A stretch of DNA of 64,000 nt. It comes from Cordylochernes scorpioides (Eukaryota > Arthropoda > Arachnida > Pseudoscorpiones > Chernetidae). How positions within the stretch are numbered: position 1 is the first letter of the stretch; each line of letters opens with the position of its first letter. The DNA lies in contig CP092877.1 of the NCBI GenBank assembly GCA_030710605.1, positions 1,011,385-1,075,384 on the forward strand, written 5' to 3'. Of this stretch, positions 1-11,669 are shown one piece after another. A program made the translations under genes and the position numbers. Under the pieces are notes generated by a model. The model was not told the origin of the DNA and made no database searches. It worked only from the letters and a program-made list of their open reading frames with translations.

Positions 1-2195
1 TTTCCAGGTTTTGGTAATTCTCAGATTTTAGAAATGTGTCTGATTCTATGACATTCTTCAAGTTACTCTTGTCATTCTTCTGTATCAAATCGACTGATTG
101 ATCCTGAGCACTCTTATTTCACTTTTCATTACATTATAAATATGTTAAAAACCTGCTAAAGACATACATATTGAAATTTTTCTTTGAATTACCACAATAT
201 GTATCTGCAACTTGATTATATGCACCTTCAAAATTTTAACTAAATCGATGCCGTGCAAATGAGTCAAATAAAAGCTAATATTACAATTAACTATTTTGGG
301 CGATTTTTCTACAATTAAATCAACTTCCTCTGCCCTTACTGAGATGAAAAATATTAGTAGAGAGGGGCTTATTAGTGCTAAACCCTCCTAGCCGAAAAAA
401 TAATCGCTCAAAATAGTCTAAATTTTTAATATAGATTACGCGCCCTCTTTCTCTAATTCATTTATGCCTGAAGGCCTAAAATTATAGTATTTCAAGCACA
501 CACACATTTCTATAATTGAATGTAATATAATATATATTTTATAGGTAATATTTGTTTTCAAAAGAAGGCTCGTGTTGTGGGTTATTCATTAGCCGGAACC
601 TGCGTGTTCTGCGTAGAGAAGAGAAAAGAAATACATTAGATTAATGGATTTAATAGCTTAAATGATTTTCAAAATTTAATACAAGGAATAAATTCATTTT
701 CTGGACATGAATATATATCATCCCCTCGCACCGAGAATTAATCTCTATACATTTCATCTGACACAGAGATTTCAAATTACCCTCTTATGTAACACTCCAA
801 ATAAAAAAATGTCCTTTCCCACGGCGGTGTCCCCAAAAGGCAAAAGTCAGTCAAAACAAACTGCAGCACATCATCAGAGGAAGAATTGAAAAAATGATAC
901 ATTGTATTTAAAAATTATTGTAATGTCATCATTAAAAGAACATTTACGAGGTTTTTAAGAGCATAATTTATTGAGGTCGTTTTAAACTACTCATTACATC
1001 CTCTTGCTTTTTGTCTATTAACTTCTTTCCCATCACAGCGGGGACCCCCATCTTTGCATATATCCCGGTTTAAACACTTGTAAATACCAAGCTGAGATAA
1101 TCGTTCTTTTAGCACTATACCTCATTTGTTATCTTCCCAGGATATAGCTTGTGTTTTGTAATAAATAAATATATAAATAAAAATACCTTATTTGTGATTA
1201 TTGCTCTATTGCTGGGGAACATGTTTCATCCCTTTTTTGCTTATAATATTTGTAACATATCAATATATCGTTTTTTGATATATAATCTATTCCTTGCCGC
1301 AGCATGTTTCATCTTTGTATCAGCGTTACTTGTAATTTACACCAGTCTAAAAGAACCGAAAGCTCGGGAAACGATCCAAAGAAATTATTCGCCTTCGCAT
1401 TTTTTCACGTCAAAAAGAAAATATCAACAAGAAAAACGACCATCAGCTACTCGTATATGCAGTTTTGGTGGAGAGGCACTACAAACACGCGTGCCTTTCA
1501 ATCGTATTATTTTTATATTAGACCATTTTCTGCATCTATAGCGTTATCTCCGTTTCTAGAATGACTTCATTAGGTGCCGCTTGCACCATCCTGGAGAGTG
1601 GTCTTAGTACTTTAACAATCAATCTACAAAGATATTGTAGAATGAAAATTTGGCGTTCTTAAATGTTGAAAACACATTTAGACAACACATCCTAGAAAAA
1701 TATTTAATAACTCGCAAGAAATAATTTGTGACCAGTTTGTGAGGAAACCTTGGTAGACTGAGGGAGTTTTGAAATCCATGCAGCTGCACCGTGACAAAGC
1801 GCCGTTGCTGCCACACGTGGTGACACTTTCTTGTCTGGCTTTCTGCCTGGTCTATAGTATGTGCAAATTGGAGCTGTGTGCCTCAGTAAATAAGTTTCCG
1901 CTCTCCAATTGAGAACAAGGGTGGGGGTGGTCGACACTCAGGGTTTGACAGCCACGTTCAAAGAGTTCAGTTGAATAACAAAATATTTCAATTACTACCT
2001 ATTGTTGCACGAGTCTACCCACACCAGCCAGTGTAAATAAACAATCGAATCTTTGGATATAAAACACTTAAAAGGACAAAGGTTGAAATAATATTTATCT
2101 GTGTAGACATGTGATGTATTTACAATACATAAATAAACCTCTATCCACCATGTCCTGTACTACGCGTAAGAGGGTAACTACTAATTCATTTTAGG
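1..2195. repeat. Long direct duplication, copy 1 (left part of the window)
   Basis: This stretch matches 47551-50520 in the same orientation, from the first base of the window to about 2195, with scattered substitutions and small indels. The true left end lies outside the window. Copy 2 has two extra inserts (48103-48350 and 48471-48960), and both are absent here, so this copy holds the empty sites near 530-545 and 640-655. The open frames in it, such as 1149-1541, are not conserved in frame in copy 2, which argues against coding. I see no known protein domain. Confidence 0.85.
320..405 (+). repeat. Diverged relative of the ~375-bp fold-back repeat family
   Basis: The order of short blocks (a cttcct/ctgcccttactg block, gatgaaaaatatt, a GGGAGGG-type arm, a CCCTCC arm) follows that of the repeats at 19017-19330 and 48471-48845, but with many substitutions. 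The same diverged piece is in the second duplication copy near 47880-47965. It is an old relative rather than a recent insertion. Confidence 0.5.
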
Positions 2196-2212
2196 TATAT
2201 ACATATATATAT

Positions 2213-2326
2213 TGAATGATTAACGCTTATTTTGGATCATATTATTTATTACTTCCAATATTTCGATGAGGCTGTTCGCCTATCTTCCTCGGGGATTCTA
2301 ACCCTGTAATCAAATCATCCACGTGA
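2213..2326 (+). repeat. PLE terminal repeat, left arm
   Basis: This arm contains the blocks tgattaacgcttattttg, tatttcgatgagg, gttcgcctatcttcctcg and gggattctaaccctgt. All recur as reverse complement at 4636-4757 with few differences. It fits the inverted pLTR arrangement known in Penelope-like elements. Confidence 0.8.
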
Positions 2327-2639
2327 TGCACGAGTGGCGAGGTTTTAAATAAAATAGACCGGTGTGGCCAAACTGTTCAATGAAAATATAATTACTTAAA
2401 TTTTATATTAATAAAATACTATTGTATATATTCTATTATTACTGTTTCTGTTTCATCTGTAGGTATGATTGGGTATATCTATTCTTCTATTGATACTATT
2501 TTTGTCCTCTATAGATGACCAGCTCTCTAAAAATAATCTTGCACGTTTATCTTGTATGTTTTTGTATAATATCTTGGAATTTTCAAAATCTGGTGTGTGT
2601 TCTTGTTTTATTGCATGGTCTACTAGGAGTGATAATGGG

Positions 2640-4640
2640 CTATTGTTTTTAAGGCTGCCTTGTGGTGATTGATTCTCTCTTTTAAGGTCTTTTCAGTTTT
2701 TCCAATGTAAGATGATGTACATGATTTGCCTGGAATGCAGTATATGAGATTGGTTTGGGTTTCCTGTCTTGGGTTACGTTTAGTTGTAGGGTGACGAAGA
2801 CTGTTTTTTAAGGTTGGAGCGGATTGGTATCTTATATTTATATTATATCCTTTGAGAGTTCTGCCTATTCTTTCAATACCATAACTGTAGGGCAGTGTAC
2901 ACCAAAGGTTCTGAACTTGACTATTGTTTTTTTGAAGGGTTTCTTTTACTATAAATATGTTTTTTGATAAATTGTTTGGGATATTCATTATATTTCAATT
3001 CCTCGGATGATAAATTGTGTTCCTTTTCAATTATTTCCATATTTTGAGAACAGTGGGTGTGGGTTCTTTTTGATAATTTTTTGATTACCGATATTTTATG
3101 GTTAATGGGACCAAATGATTTGAAATTGAGATATGAACCTGTGAGGGTAGGTTTTCGGTATATATCTGTTTCTATCTCATTGTTGGTCCTCGTCAGTTTT
3201 ATATCTAAGAAAAATAAGGTTCCATTTTCTTCTATTTCATTGGTGAATTTTTTAAATAGTTTTAAATTGTTTAAGAAGTTCAGAACGTTGAATATGCTAT
3301 GGATTTCAGTGATACATAATACATAATCGATGTATCGCTTCCATAATATTATATTCAGCTGTATCTCCTGCAAAATTCTGTTGTCAATATGGTTCATAAA
3401 TTAATTTGCAAGTGCAGAAGAAATAGGGTTACACATCGGCAAACCCTTAACTTGTTTATAATATTATATTTTGTAGTTGAAGTAACTGAAGGAAAGATCG
3501 AGTAGTTCTATTAAGGCCTCTTTTGAAACAGGGAAATCTATTGGAGGATGATTATTAATAAAATTCGAAAGTTCTGTGAGAGCTTCTCTATGTGAGATAG
3601 ACGTGTATTCAGCGTCTACAGAAAACATTCGAGAATCTGTTCTTACTGACGTTTCTTGTATTAATTTTACAGCTGCAGTTGGGTTCTGGAGGCTGTGAGG
3701 TAATTACTTTTGTAATGTAGATATTATGGATGAAAGAAATTTCGATAAGGTATAGAGCGGAGAGCCAACGTATGAGACTATAGGACGTAAAGGATTATTT
3801 GAATTTATGGATTTTTGGCAGACCGTAAAAAATTGATAATTCGCTATCTGTAGCTTTTAATTTCTCAATTAATTTGTTTTCTAGTTTATGCGTACGTTTT
3901 ATTTGGTTTAACCTTTTATTGCGTTCTTTGATCAGGTTGGATAGTGGATTACTTATTAATTCTTCATAGGTTTCTTTATCTTGAAGCAACAGATTCATTT
4001 TAGTGTCGTATTCTGTAGCATCTATAATGACAGTATTTTTTACCTTTGTCTGATGGTACGATTTATTTGTTATCTTTGAGAGATTTAATAGCGTTTCTTT
4101 CCTTCAGGTCTAAATTGTTCTTTTTCTGTCGGTCTAGAATTTTCAATGTAGAAATGATATCTGTTCTTATATTTGATTTATCTTCTGTTAAGTTTGTAAT
4201 CGAAGATTCTATGGAAGCAAACGTCCTAGGTATGTTGAGGGTTTGGGAAGGCACAAAGTACATGCCTTTCGATAGTAACATTATGGTTTCTGGAGGAAAT
4301 GAATGTTTCGATAGATTTATTACATTATTGATTTCCTTTTCTGTTCTCGCCGAGTTCTGGCCTCATCTATTGAGTTTTTGTGTTTAATTGTTACACATAT
4401 TCAATTTACTATTTGAACATTTCTTGATTAAATATTCATTTAATAAATTAAAATGAAAGTTATCAACTTTGTCTTTTATATTTGGAATTAGCCTCTTGAT
4501 ATTTTCTTCAATTTTTCTAATGTTATAATGACAGTTTTTAATTCTGGCATCCAATAGTTTTCTTCCTGTTTGAATGAAAATCTTACGTGAGCAATTTGTG
4601 CGGACCGGATCGTTTAGCATCAATGATGGAGGAATCATGT
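2640..4640 (-). pseudogene. Penelope-type reverse transcriptase with GIY-YIG endonuclease, broken
   Basis: The protein would prime and copy element RNA at a nick made by its own endonuclease. Pieces in order on the minus strand are an N-terminal basic part (4638-4384, 4281-4063), FYGLPKIHK (near 3800), a palm region (3397-2921) with FLDIKLTRTNNEIETDIYRKP and YLNFKS blocks, and a GIY-YIG domain with SYIGKTEKTLKERINHH (2988-2623). These blocks are diagnostic for Penelope elements. The catalytic YxDD box reads YIDY at 3323-3334, so the second aspartate is lost by a single GAT to TAT change. Several stops and shifts separate the pieces. The family call is sure; the exact ends are approximate. Confidence 0.85.
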
Positions 4641-4757
4641 GGATGATTTTTTTACAGGGTTAGAATCCCCGAGGAAGATAGGCGAACACCCTCATCGAAA
4701 TATTGGAATTTATAATAAATTATTTGATTCAAAATAAGCGTTAATCATTCAAAGTAT
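4636..4757 (-). repeat. PLE terminal repeat, right arm
   Basis: This is the reverse complement of 2213-2326 with a few substitutions. It runs directly into the run of N at 4758, so its outer end cannot be seen. Confidence 0.8.
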
Positions 4758-4857
4758 NNNNNNNNNNNNNNNNNNNNNNNNNNNNNNNNNNNNNNNNNNN
4801 NNNNNNNNNNNNNNNNNNNNNNNNNNNNNNNNNNNNNNNNNNNNNNNNNNNNNNNNN
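4758..4857. other. Assembly gap (100 N)
   Basis: This is exactly 100 N, a conventional gap of unknown true size. It hides the right boundary of the Penelope-like element. Confidence 0.99.
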
Positions 4858-5096
4858 TTTGGTAGACTAGACTTATACCTCAGGCTATATATAGGTGAAC
4901 TATATATCATACTTTTTATAATGCACTGCGGCTTGTGATTGTAAAACAACACTTGAAGTTAAACCGCATGAGTTTCTTTTCAACGAAAAATCAAAATTTA
5001 TTTCAAGGTGAAATATTGACTATTTCTAACCTTTTTGGATGAGGTATGAAAGGGTGAATTATGAAGAGTAATGATGAACGGAAAAATAAAAGTGTC

Positions 5097-5172
5097 CAGG
5101 GATGGGAATCGAACCCACAATGTTCCGCTTACCGGGCAGATCCCATGTCCACTAGGCTAACTCTCTATGTAT
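5097..5172 (-). repeat. tRNA-like SINE head
   Basis: Read on the minus strand there is an A-box-like TAGCCTAGTGG followed about 35 bases later by a B box GGGTTCGATTCCC, the internal RNA polymerase III promoter layout of a tRNA. The anticodon loop does not show the usual T before the anticodon and the acceptor ends do not pair well. I therefore call it tRNA-derived (SINE head or tRNA pseudogene), not a working tRNA gene. Confidence 0.55.
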
Positions 5173-5692
5173 TTCATGTATGGCTACTATGTGTATACTG
5201 TTAGGTTTTAAAACTCTTTATTCAGACATTATTAACTATATAGATTCTTTACATAGTAATATTTACATATGACAATATCCATGGCCATATATACATAGTG
5301 AAGTCAGTTTTACATGAATGCAAAGTTTTAGTTTAGCAGTATTGTTGGATATATAAGCATTGAGAGTATATATATACATTAGGCATGAGCCTCTAAAAGT
5401 GATTCAAACTCGGTTTCGATGTTGTAGTCACATAATTAAAATCGATGCTTATCCAGAATTAGGTTAGGTTTAGGTACTTTTTGATTATTTTTAATATTAT
5501 CTCTTCTCGAATAATTCATATACTCAATGTATACTCAATGATAGTATACTTCAATACAAATATATTTTAAATTTGTTATTCAAATATGATAAAATATATA
5601 TATTTGCAACTATATATATTTAAAATACGAATCACAGCAGTATATTTTATTCTCGATTGTAGAATATCTACCTAATAGTCGAAGCTACATAT

Positions 5693-5765
5693 AAGTCGGT
5701 GGAAGAGTGGGTAACACGCTCGATTCCCGACAGTCATGAACCGGGATTGAATCCCGCGTTAAAGT
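5693..5765 (+). repeat. Second tRNA-like SINE head
   Basis: TGGAAGAGTGGG (A-box-like) is followed by CGGGATTGAATCCCG (a B box carrying one change from GGTTCGAATCC). Spacing is tRNA-like but the acceptor stem is poor. It lies 530 bases from the previous tRNA-like block, on the opposite strand, and is not a copy of it. Confidence 0.45.
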
Positions 5766-5901
5766 TTTGTTTAATATGTGAATAACCTTCACATATTATT
5801 CACTGTTTCGATTATCATGAACTAGGTTGCTCTTGTTGAGCGGTACCTATTAATGTGAATTTGAACCAGTCGAAGCTACTATAAAATTGATAATTATTAC
5901 A

Positions 5902-6045
5902 ATGGCCGTACTAGAGGAAGAACCGAGCCGTACTGTGGTGACAATAGCCTGGCTGGTAGCGCTTCCGCAGCAATTGACTCGTCACTTCCCGACTCCACAA
6001 CTTCCGCTCGCAGCCAGCGCAGCTAGCCCCCGTGGAACTTGCTAA
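5902..6045 (+). CDS. Short GC-rich open frame, 47 codons, unknown
   Basis: This begins ATGGCCGTACTAGAGGAAG and runs 47 codons to TAA at 6043-6045. Base composition is much richer in G+C than the flanks, which are strongly AT. The peptide would be MAVLEEEP at its start, with a middle rich in leucine, alanine and proline. I recognise no family. It could be a small exon, the start of a broken gene, or part of a GC-rich repeat. The island stops almost exactly at the stop codon. Coding status is unproven. Confidence 0.25.
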   Translation: MAVLEEEPSRTVVTIAWLVALPQQLTRHFPTPQLPLAASAASPRGTC

Positions 6046-7571
6046 TTTTCAATGGAGGAATTCATTTTACAAGCACTTGAGTGCCCAGATGAAAATTACC
6101 AAAGGTGAAAGATATAAAATGATCTACAGTAAATCTGCCAGGAAAAAAAATTAAATAAATAGGACGCAGGCTAAAACAGACTATGACAAAAAGATGAGAA
6201 TCCACTAGGCTCCATGTTGGTAAAACAGATTTTATTGCGGGGAATTTAGCAGACTTGGGACAACTATTTCCTTCGCTACAGAACAAACCCAGGGTGTAGC
6301 AATAGCAAAATCAATAAAAGTTAAGACAATAATCCCAAATAAGAAATTACTCATTAATTGTCAAATGGTTTCACTGAGGAATTGTATTCAAACATAAGGA
6401 ATCCTGGTGGTCGGGAATGCTACAATGGTAGCGTATGAAATAAACTAACCCACCTAGCGCAATAGATCGAGGTAGTGATACTCAAATATACAACGTTATA
6501 TGATAACATGTACAGTTGGGGATGGGGTTTGAAAGAGGTTGGGCGAGATGATATACAGAATTGAACAAAATTGTAGTACTTAACAAAATAGCGATACGAT
6601 GTATGATTCATACATTATTTTCACATAAATTACTAGTATATGTATATATTACTAGTATACTGTAATATTAGTGTATAAAATAAGACAAGGAAGATCATTT
6701 TAAAATAAACGCGTACTTTAGTACCATTTAAAATATTACTATATTAGTTATATATGGAAAAATAAACTCTTGCGATTAAAATACAAATAATTGCAAAAAA
6801 TCGCTTATGGGAGATAAAATAAATAAAATAGTATTTCAGGTCCGAAAAAAATGAATGGTATAAGGGATAAAAGAAGGGCGAGTTAGATGTTAATATTAGA
6901 GAAAATAAATTGGGCTTTTTCTAGGATGGTAGATACTTATAGAAGAGGACGTTTAAGGGAGGTGTGATTTTCATCAGAAGAATCATACAAAATATAATCG
7001 AATCTCATTAAAGGTATGTAATATGATGCAATTGTTATTATTACACTGCTGTAGAATCCTGTCGACTTAACCGTTCTGTGGCAATATCGTTGCGGGGTTT
7101 CTTGTTGTTGGATGCGAATGGTGAGATTTGGTTGAAGCGCAGTCGTTGAGTGGTAAGTGAAGCACACAGTTAGGAATAATCAGGACACATGATGAGGTTT
7201 GAAAATAAAAGGCAACTGGATTGGAGGGAAGAAAGCTTGAGAAGAGTTGAGCGATTTGACTTATTAATTAGTTGATCACATGGCGATGATGAAATGAGCG
7301 GAGAGAGATATCTCTAGAGTAGATGTTACCTTGTTGGAAGCGAAGGAGCACTGTCCGAACTCGGCGAGAGCCAGTGAACCCTGTAGGTGTTGTTCCTATG
7401 AGAGCTCAAGCGTAACTATTCATTCTTGTTTTCCGATTTAACACCAAGCCTCAGTTTCTCTCTGATTGGTCGAGAGATGTCACATGATCTTTTCCTATTG
7501 GTTGACCTACTTAAGGTACTGTCTTTTGATTGGCCCGCGGTTTCCTTTGATATTAGTTACGCCCGGCTTGG
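6046..7571. other. No recognised feature
   Basis: AT-rich sequence. Open frames here (for example 6062-6286 and 6937-7167 on the minus strand) show no motif I recognise and are within chance length for this composition. Confidence 0.5.
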
Positions 7572-7766
7572 GTCAGGAAGTCTCGTGTTTATTTGACTTT
7601 ATTTACTTCCGCGGCTATCAAAATACATCCTGCTTTGTCAGGAAGTATTGAATGCTAGCTTTAACATTTATAACTTCTGGTCATTAGAGACGTCCGGTTT
7701 TGTCAGGAAGTATTGAGTGTATCTTGGCTAAAATAACTTCTGCGGTCACTAGAGACGTCCGGTCTC
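7572..7766 (+). repeat. Three tandem ~65-bp units
   Basis: The block gtcaggaagt starts at 7572, 7637 and 7702, which gives a 65-base period. Units 2 and 3 also share gtattga.tg, taacttctg, ggtcac/attagag and acgtccggt. Unit 1 is more diverged. No coding or mobile-element assignment can be made. Confidence 0.7.
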
Positions 7767-9485
7767 TGCCCCTGCAATATTGACACAGGGGTGCCCAGAA
7801 TAGTCGTGCCAGCCTTAGGTCTACTTCCTATATCTTAATGCTACTTGCTTCCCTCCAGTTACCTTGTTCTTTATTAAGTCTTCGAAAATCATACATGGTA
7901 CATACATAGTGGGTCGGGGTTGCATTTAATTATATACAAATTATGACAGGTATATATTGCGGTCTTTGCTACTTGAAAAAAAGTCGAAGGGATCTAACTT
8001 CGTCCCAGAAGAATAATTAAAAGGAATCAGGATGGTAATTATATAATAAACCATATGGGTTGTTGTATTACGCGCTTGGCAAAATGAATCAAATTATTGA
8101 TGAAAAATTTAGTTCACAAAAGAAAAAAAAAAACGCGTAAAGTGCTGGTTGAACTTAGCTTTATATCCAAATGTTTCGCGTTAGAAATCATGCACGCAAA
8201 ATACCATTTCAGGACTCATGATTAGCTATTTCACTTCTATTTGCCTATCTAACATACAGTAGGTTTCAAAAGGTAAAGACTTACCGTCACAACAATTCCA
8301 AGTTTCACTTACGTTCTTGATCCTGAACAAAAAAAAAAAAAAAAAAGAAAGAAAGAGAGCAACAATGAAGGAACCATTGCCCTTTTGTAAAATTTGGCCT
8401 ATGACCTTTTACACTATCAATGGGAAATAGAAATGTATGTAATGAAAATTCAGCTCAAACTGAGTTAATTTATTCCTTTTGATTTTGTATTTCTCTCTCT
8501 CTCTCTCAACACAGGCTTTGAAATTATATTATAGAGAAACTTATTTCACTTTAGAGATATTTTATAGATAAAACTTTTTCATTTTTTAGTGCTTTATAAA
8601 ACATTTGTCTATATGTAAATTGATTTGAATAATATTTTTCTATAGAGTTATTTTAAAAATATTATGTTATTATCGAATCAGTGTGTGTAACAATTTTTAT
8701 TAGTTATTATTTTTTTACCTTCTATTTATCTACAATACTCGCGTTCTTTGTGCATACTTGTACTAGGTATAAATAACCGTTCAATTGAGCCATATTAAAT
8801 TTTCGCTCCGATAAATGTAAATGATAACGCTTGTGTGAATGATATTTGTTGTGTGTTTTGATTTACTATATTCAGTAGAAATATTAATGAAAGCATTTTT
8901 AAAATTTACTAAGCGAAAATACTCTTAAATATTTTTTATGCACAAAGTACCTCAAAGGTTAAGAAAAGGTCATTTTCAGTTGACTATGTTTAGTATAAAC
9001 CGTAACTGGCAGTCCATTTATTGAACGATTCAAATCTGAAAAGAAAATCCTTCAAAGATATTGAAATCAGCAGTTTCGACTTCGACCAAAGTACGTCTTG
9101 GGGATTCTATTCTTAGATCCCTAACCAGCTGTTTGTTCTCAGTACTGCCCTCCTGCCCTCATCCAATCAAGAAATCTCACTCACTCAAAAGGTCAAATCC
9201 AATCTAAAGGGCAAGCTTCATCAAGGGATCAAATTCCATCGAAAGGTCAGATTCATTTAGGGGTCGAATTGGTTACACCAAGGCTGTCTGCTAGCTCAGG
9301 CTTCGTCGACCTAGAGGGACAACTTGCTGCACAGGCCTGTGTTGCGGACCTATCCAAACATAGCACAGGTTCAGGAGAACTCCTGTTTTCTGAACACTTT
9401 GAGACCAGAAGTATTTCGCTTAAGAGGACAATTTACATAATTGGCTATATTGGTAGAATGAGAATATTAAAAACCCGTGCATATA
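7767..9485. other. No recognised feature; simple-sequence patches
   Basis: AT-rich, with an A tract with AAAG repeats near 8330-8350 and a CT run near 8500. The open frame at 9269-9502 runs into the Tc1-like element boundary and has no recognised domain. Confidence 0.5.
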
Positions 9486-10888
9486 CACTCAATAAAAAAT
9501 AGATGCACCAAGAAGGAGTTGTCAGATTGAGACAAAAATTGGATTATGTGAAAAACATGCATAGAGGAAAACGTTTAAAATTTCAGAAAAATTAATCATT
9601 TTATTAAAGAGTTTGATCGTAAAAAATTGAGAAAGTCAATATGTTTTTGGACCCCCACACTGGCCTGGATGCAGGCTTCCACTCGATGTGTCATGGGCTG
9701 AAAAAGTTGGTGTGCGGCAGGAATTCTTGCCAAATTGTCTCCAAATGAATAGTCTACACTATGGGATGGTTGCAAACCCCTTTCCACCACGTCCCAATTG
9801 TGCTCTATGGATGACAGATTAGGCAACCTTGCTGGTCACGGAAGAGTTCGGCAATATTGAAGATAATCCATAGTAACATAATGCCGTGTGTGACCGGACA
9901 TTATCTTGTTGAAAATTAAGCCTGGGGTGATGTGAGAGGAACGGCAACAAAACAGGCCGTAGAATGTCATCTACGTACCGTTGTGCTGTCAGGGCGCCAG
10001 GAATGACTACCAATGGGGGTCCTGCTATTAAATGAAATGGCACCCCAGACCATAACGCCCTATTGTGGATCTGTGTAGTATTCGAAAGTAAGGACAGGAT
10101 CCACACGTTGCCCAGGACGTCTCCAGACACGTTTGCGACGGTCGTCAGGATAAAGTAAGAAACGGGACTCGTCGCTTAAGAGTATACGTCCCCAGTCAGC
10201 GCAGTTCCAAGTTCATCACTCCCGAAACTACTGTAGTCGGGCTTGTCGTTGTAGGGGTGTGAGAGGTAGGCATCGTAAAGGCTGGCGAGCTCTTTGATTC
10301 CGCTCTTACAGTCATTTGTTGATGTTTATTTTTGACACTTGTGTGCCGGTCACACGTTAGATAGTAGATAACGCCGAATCCATTGCTGCGACAGCCGTTG
10401 TGACAATCGCTCTGTCTTCCCGTTCTGTTGTGTCCCTTAACCGCAGCCGTCCTGACGTTGTATTCTTCCGTTGTTGACCCACTCTTGCCAACATCGTCTA
10501 ATAGCCGCAACACTCCGACACAGATTGCGCGCGATTAGTCGATTTGACCAATCAGCCTTTTTAAATCAAATGACACGTATCTTTCAAACTCTGACATATT
10601 TTGTTATGACCACGAATATTTCGGCGAGGCATTGATACAGTAGAAATACGTTTACTACAACAATAATTAAACGAAAAATAATTCAAAATCAGCTCGTGTC
10701 TCGCCGAATATTGAGTCTAGAATACTCGTTCTGAATGCGCAGTTAAGATGCGCTGGAGCTCATGCTTTGCATAAATCGGCCATTAAATTTCAATCACTTG
10801 TATGCTTGATCAAAACTTCTTTGCATATGTATTTTCATATAATTCAGACAAATCCTTCTTGGTATGTCGAGTTTTTTGTTAAAGAGTG
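9486..10888 (-). mobile_element. Tc1-like transposon, inactive
   Basis: The ends read CACTC (from 9486) and GAGTG (to 10888), each next to a TA dinucleotide, and inner end sequence shares accaagaagga and ttgtc blocks in inverted orientation. This fits a Tc1 element of 1403 bp inserted at TA. The coding remnant is on the minus strand. A related element, truncated at its other side and split by a Helitron, is at about 45320-47095. Confidence 0.8.
9600..10620 (-). pseudogene. Tc1-like DDE transposase, broken
   Basis: This is a cut-and-paste transposase of the IS630-Tc1-mariner superfamily. Recognisable parts on the minus strand are an N-terminal region with scrambled helix-turn-helix pieces (10513-10196), then ALTAQRYVDDILRPVLLPF and FQQDNVRSHTA carrying the second catalytic aspartate (near 9915), then LSSIEHNWDVVERGL carrying the catalytic glutamate (near 9810). 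The C-terminal tail ends near 9600. At least two frameshifts separate these parts. It cannot make a working enzyme, and the function call rests on the DDE motifs and the family-typical RYVDD block. Confidence 0.8.
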
Positions 10889-11408
10889 TAAATACAAGTA
10901 TATACAAGTAGCAGGGATACATTACTAAAAGAAAAGAAGGAATAAAAATACAGCAGGATGAACAAACTAGGAAAAAAGATGACATAGAAAAGATGAACAG
11001 ATCACATTAAAGATCTTTTTAAATTGCTTTCATGTCTGTCTGTCCACAAATCTCGTTTTACATTTTTAATATACTTATATAATACCTAGCAGTCTGATAT
11101 TTAGTACATTTTCTCAAGCCTAATGACAATGCAAGTTGACAAATTTTCAGACTTCTGGATGGTTGAAAATGGACTAATTTCTATTTTTACTTGCAAATTT
11201 TACAATACATTTTAAATATATTTACAGAGCACACACCCATTGCGAATTCCTGAGAACAAAACGTGTACAGCTTCTATCGCCGGTCCCCAATGACCCCTCT
11301 CCCCACATCAATTCAATAATAAACGCTTGCTTGACAGCATTTAATTTAGAACCCATGTGACTAAAAATGTCATATGAATAATTAATCAATAAAAATACTT
11401 TTGAAAAC

Positions 11409-11524
11409 GGAAAAATAAAAATCAGGTAAAAAGTTTCTTTTAATTTTGAATTTGCAAGCTTTCGAGCAAATATATTGTTCTTTTTTTAATAAAAAGAAAC
11501 TTTTTACCTGATTTTTATTTTTCC
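11409..11524. repeat. Perfect 33-bp inverted repeat with 50-base spacer
   Basis: 11409-11441 is exactly the reverse complement of 11492-11524, by my base-by-base reading. The arms are A-rich on one strand with a central ATCAGGTAAAAAG. An RNA from either strand would form a 33-bp hairpin with a 50-nt loop. It may be a small fold-back element or a hairpin RNA precursor. No flanking target duplication was found. Confidence 0.75.
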
Positions 11525-11669
11525 TTTTTCAAATAATTTCTGGGTAACTGTTGCTCACATAAAAATACTTTTAAACGGATCTAATTAAAATGCACCAAAT
11601 ATAAAAATAAATATTTCACAGATACCGCCATTGAACAATTATATTCAAATGAGTAAAAATAAAATGGCG

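Larger units (their letters stand above)
2213..4757 (-). mobile_element. Penelope-like retroelement (PLE), decayed
   Basis: Coding runs on the minus strand: reverse transcriptase (about 4640-2990) followed by a GIY-YIG endonuclease (about 2990-2640), the standard order in Penelope-like elements. About 115 bp at the left end (2213-2326) recur inverted at the right end (4636-4757). Known PLEs often carry such inverted or tandem terminal repeats, called pLTRs. The right repeat stops at the assembly gap, so the true right boundary is hidden. Many stops and frameshifts break the reading frame. The element is not autonomous in this form. Confidence 0.85.

Noticed and set aside
1149..1541. 130-codon open frame with hydrophobic stretches (possible membrane protein)
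   Set aside because: The homologous stretch in copy 2 has shifts and a different frame arrangement, so there is no sign of protein-level conservation.
1..2195. Idea that 1-2195 and 47551-50520 are the LTRs of a giant element
   Set aside because: No TG...CA ends, no primer-binding site, no internal gag-pol and 45 kb of unrelated, nested material between them.
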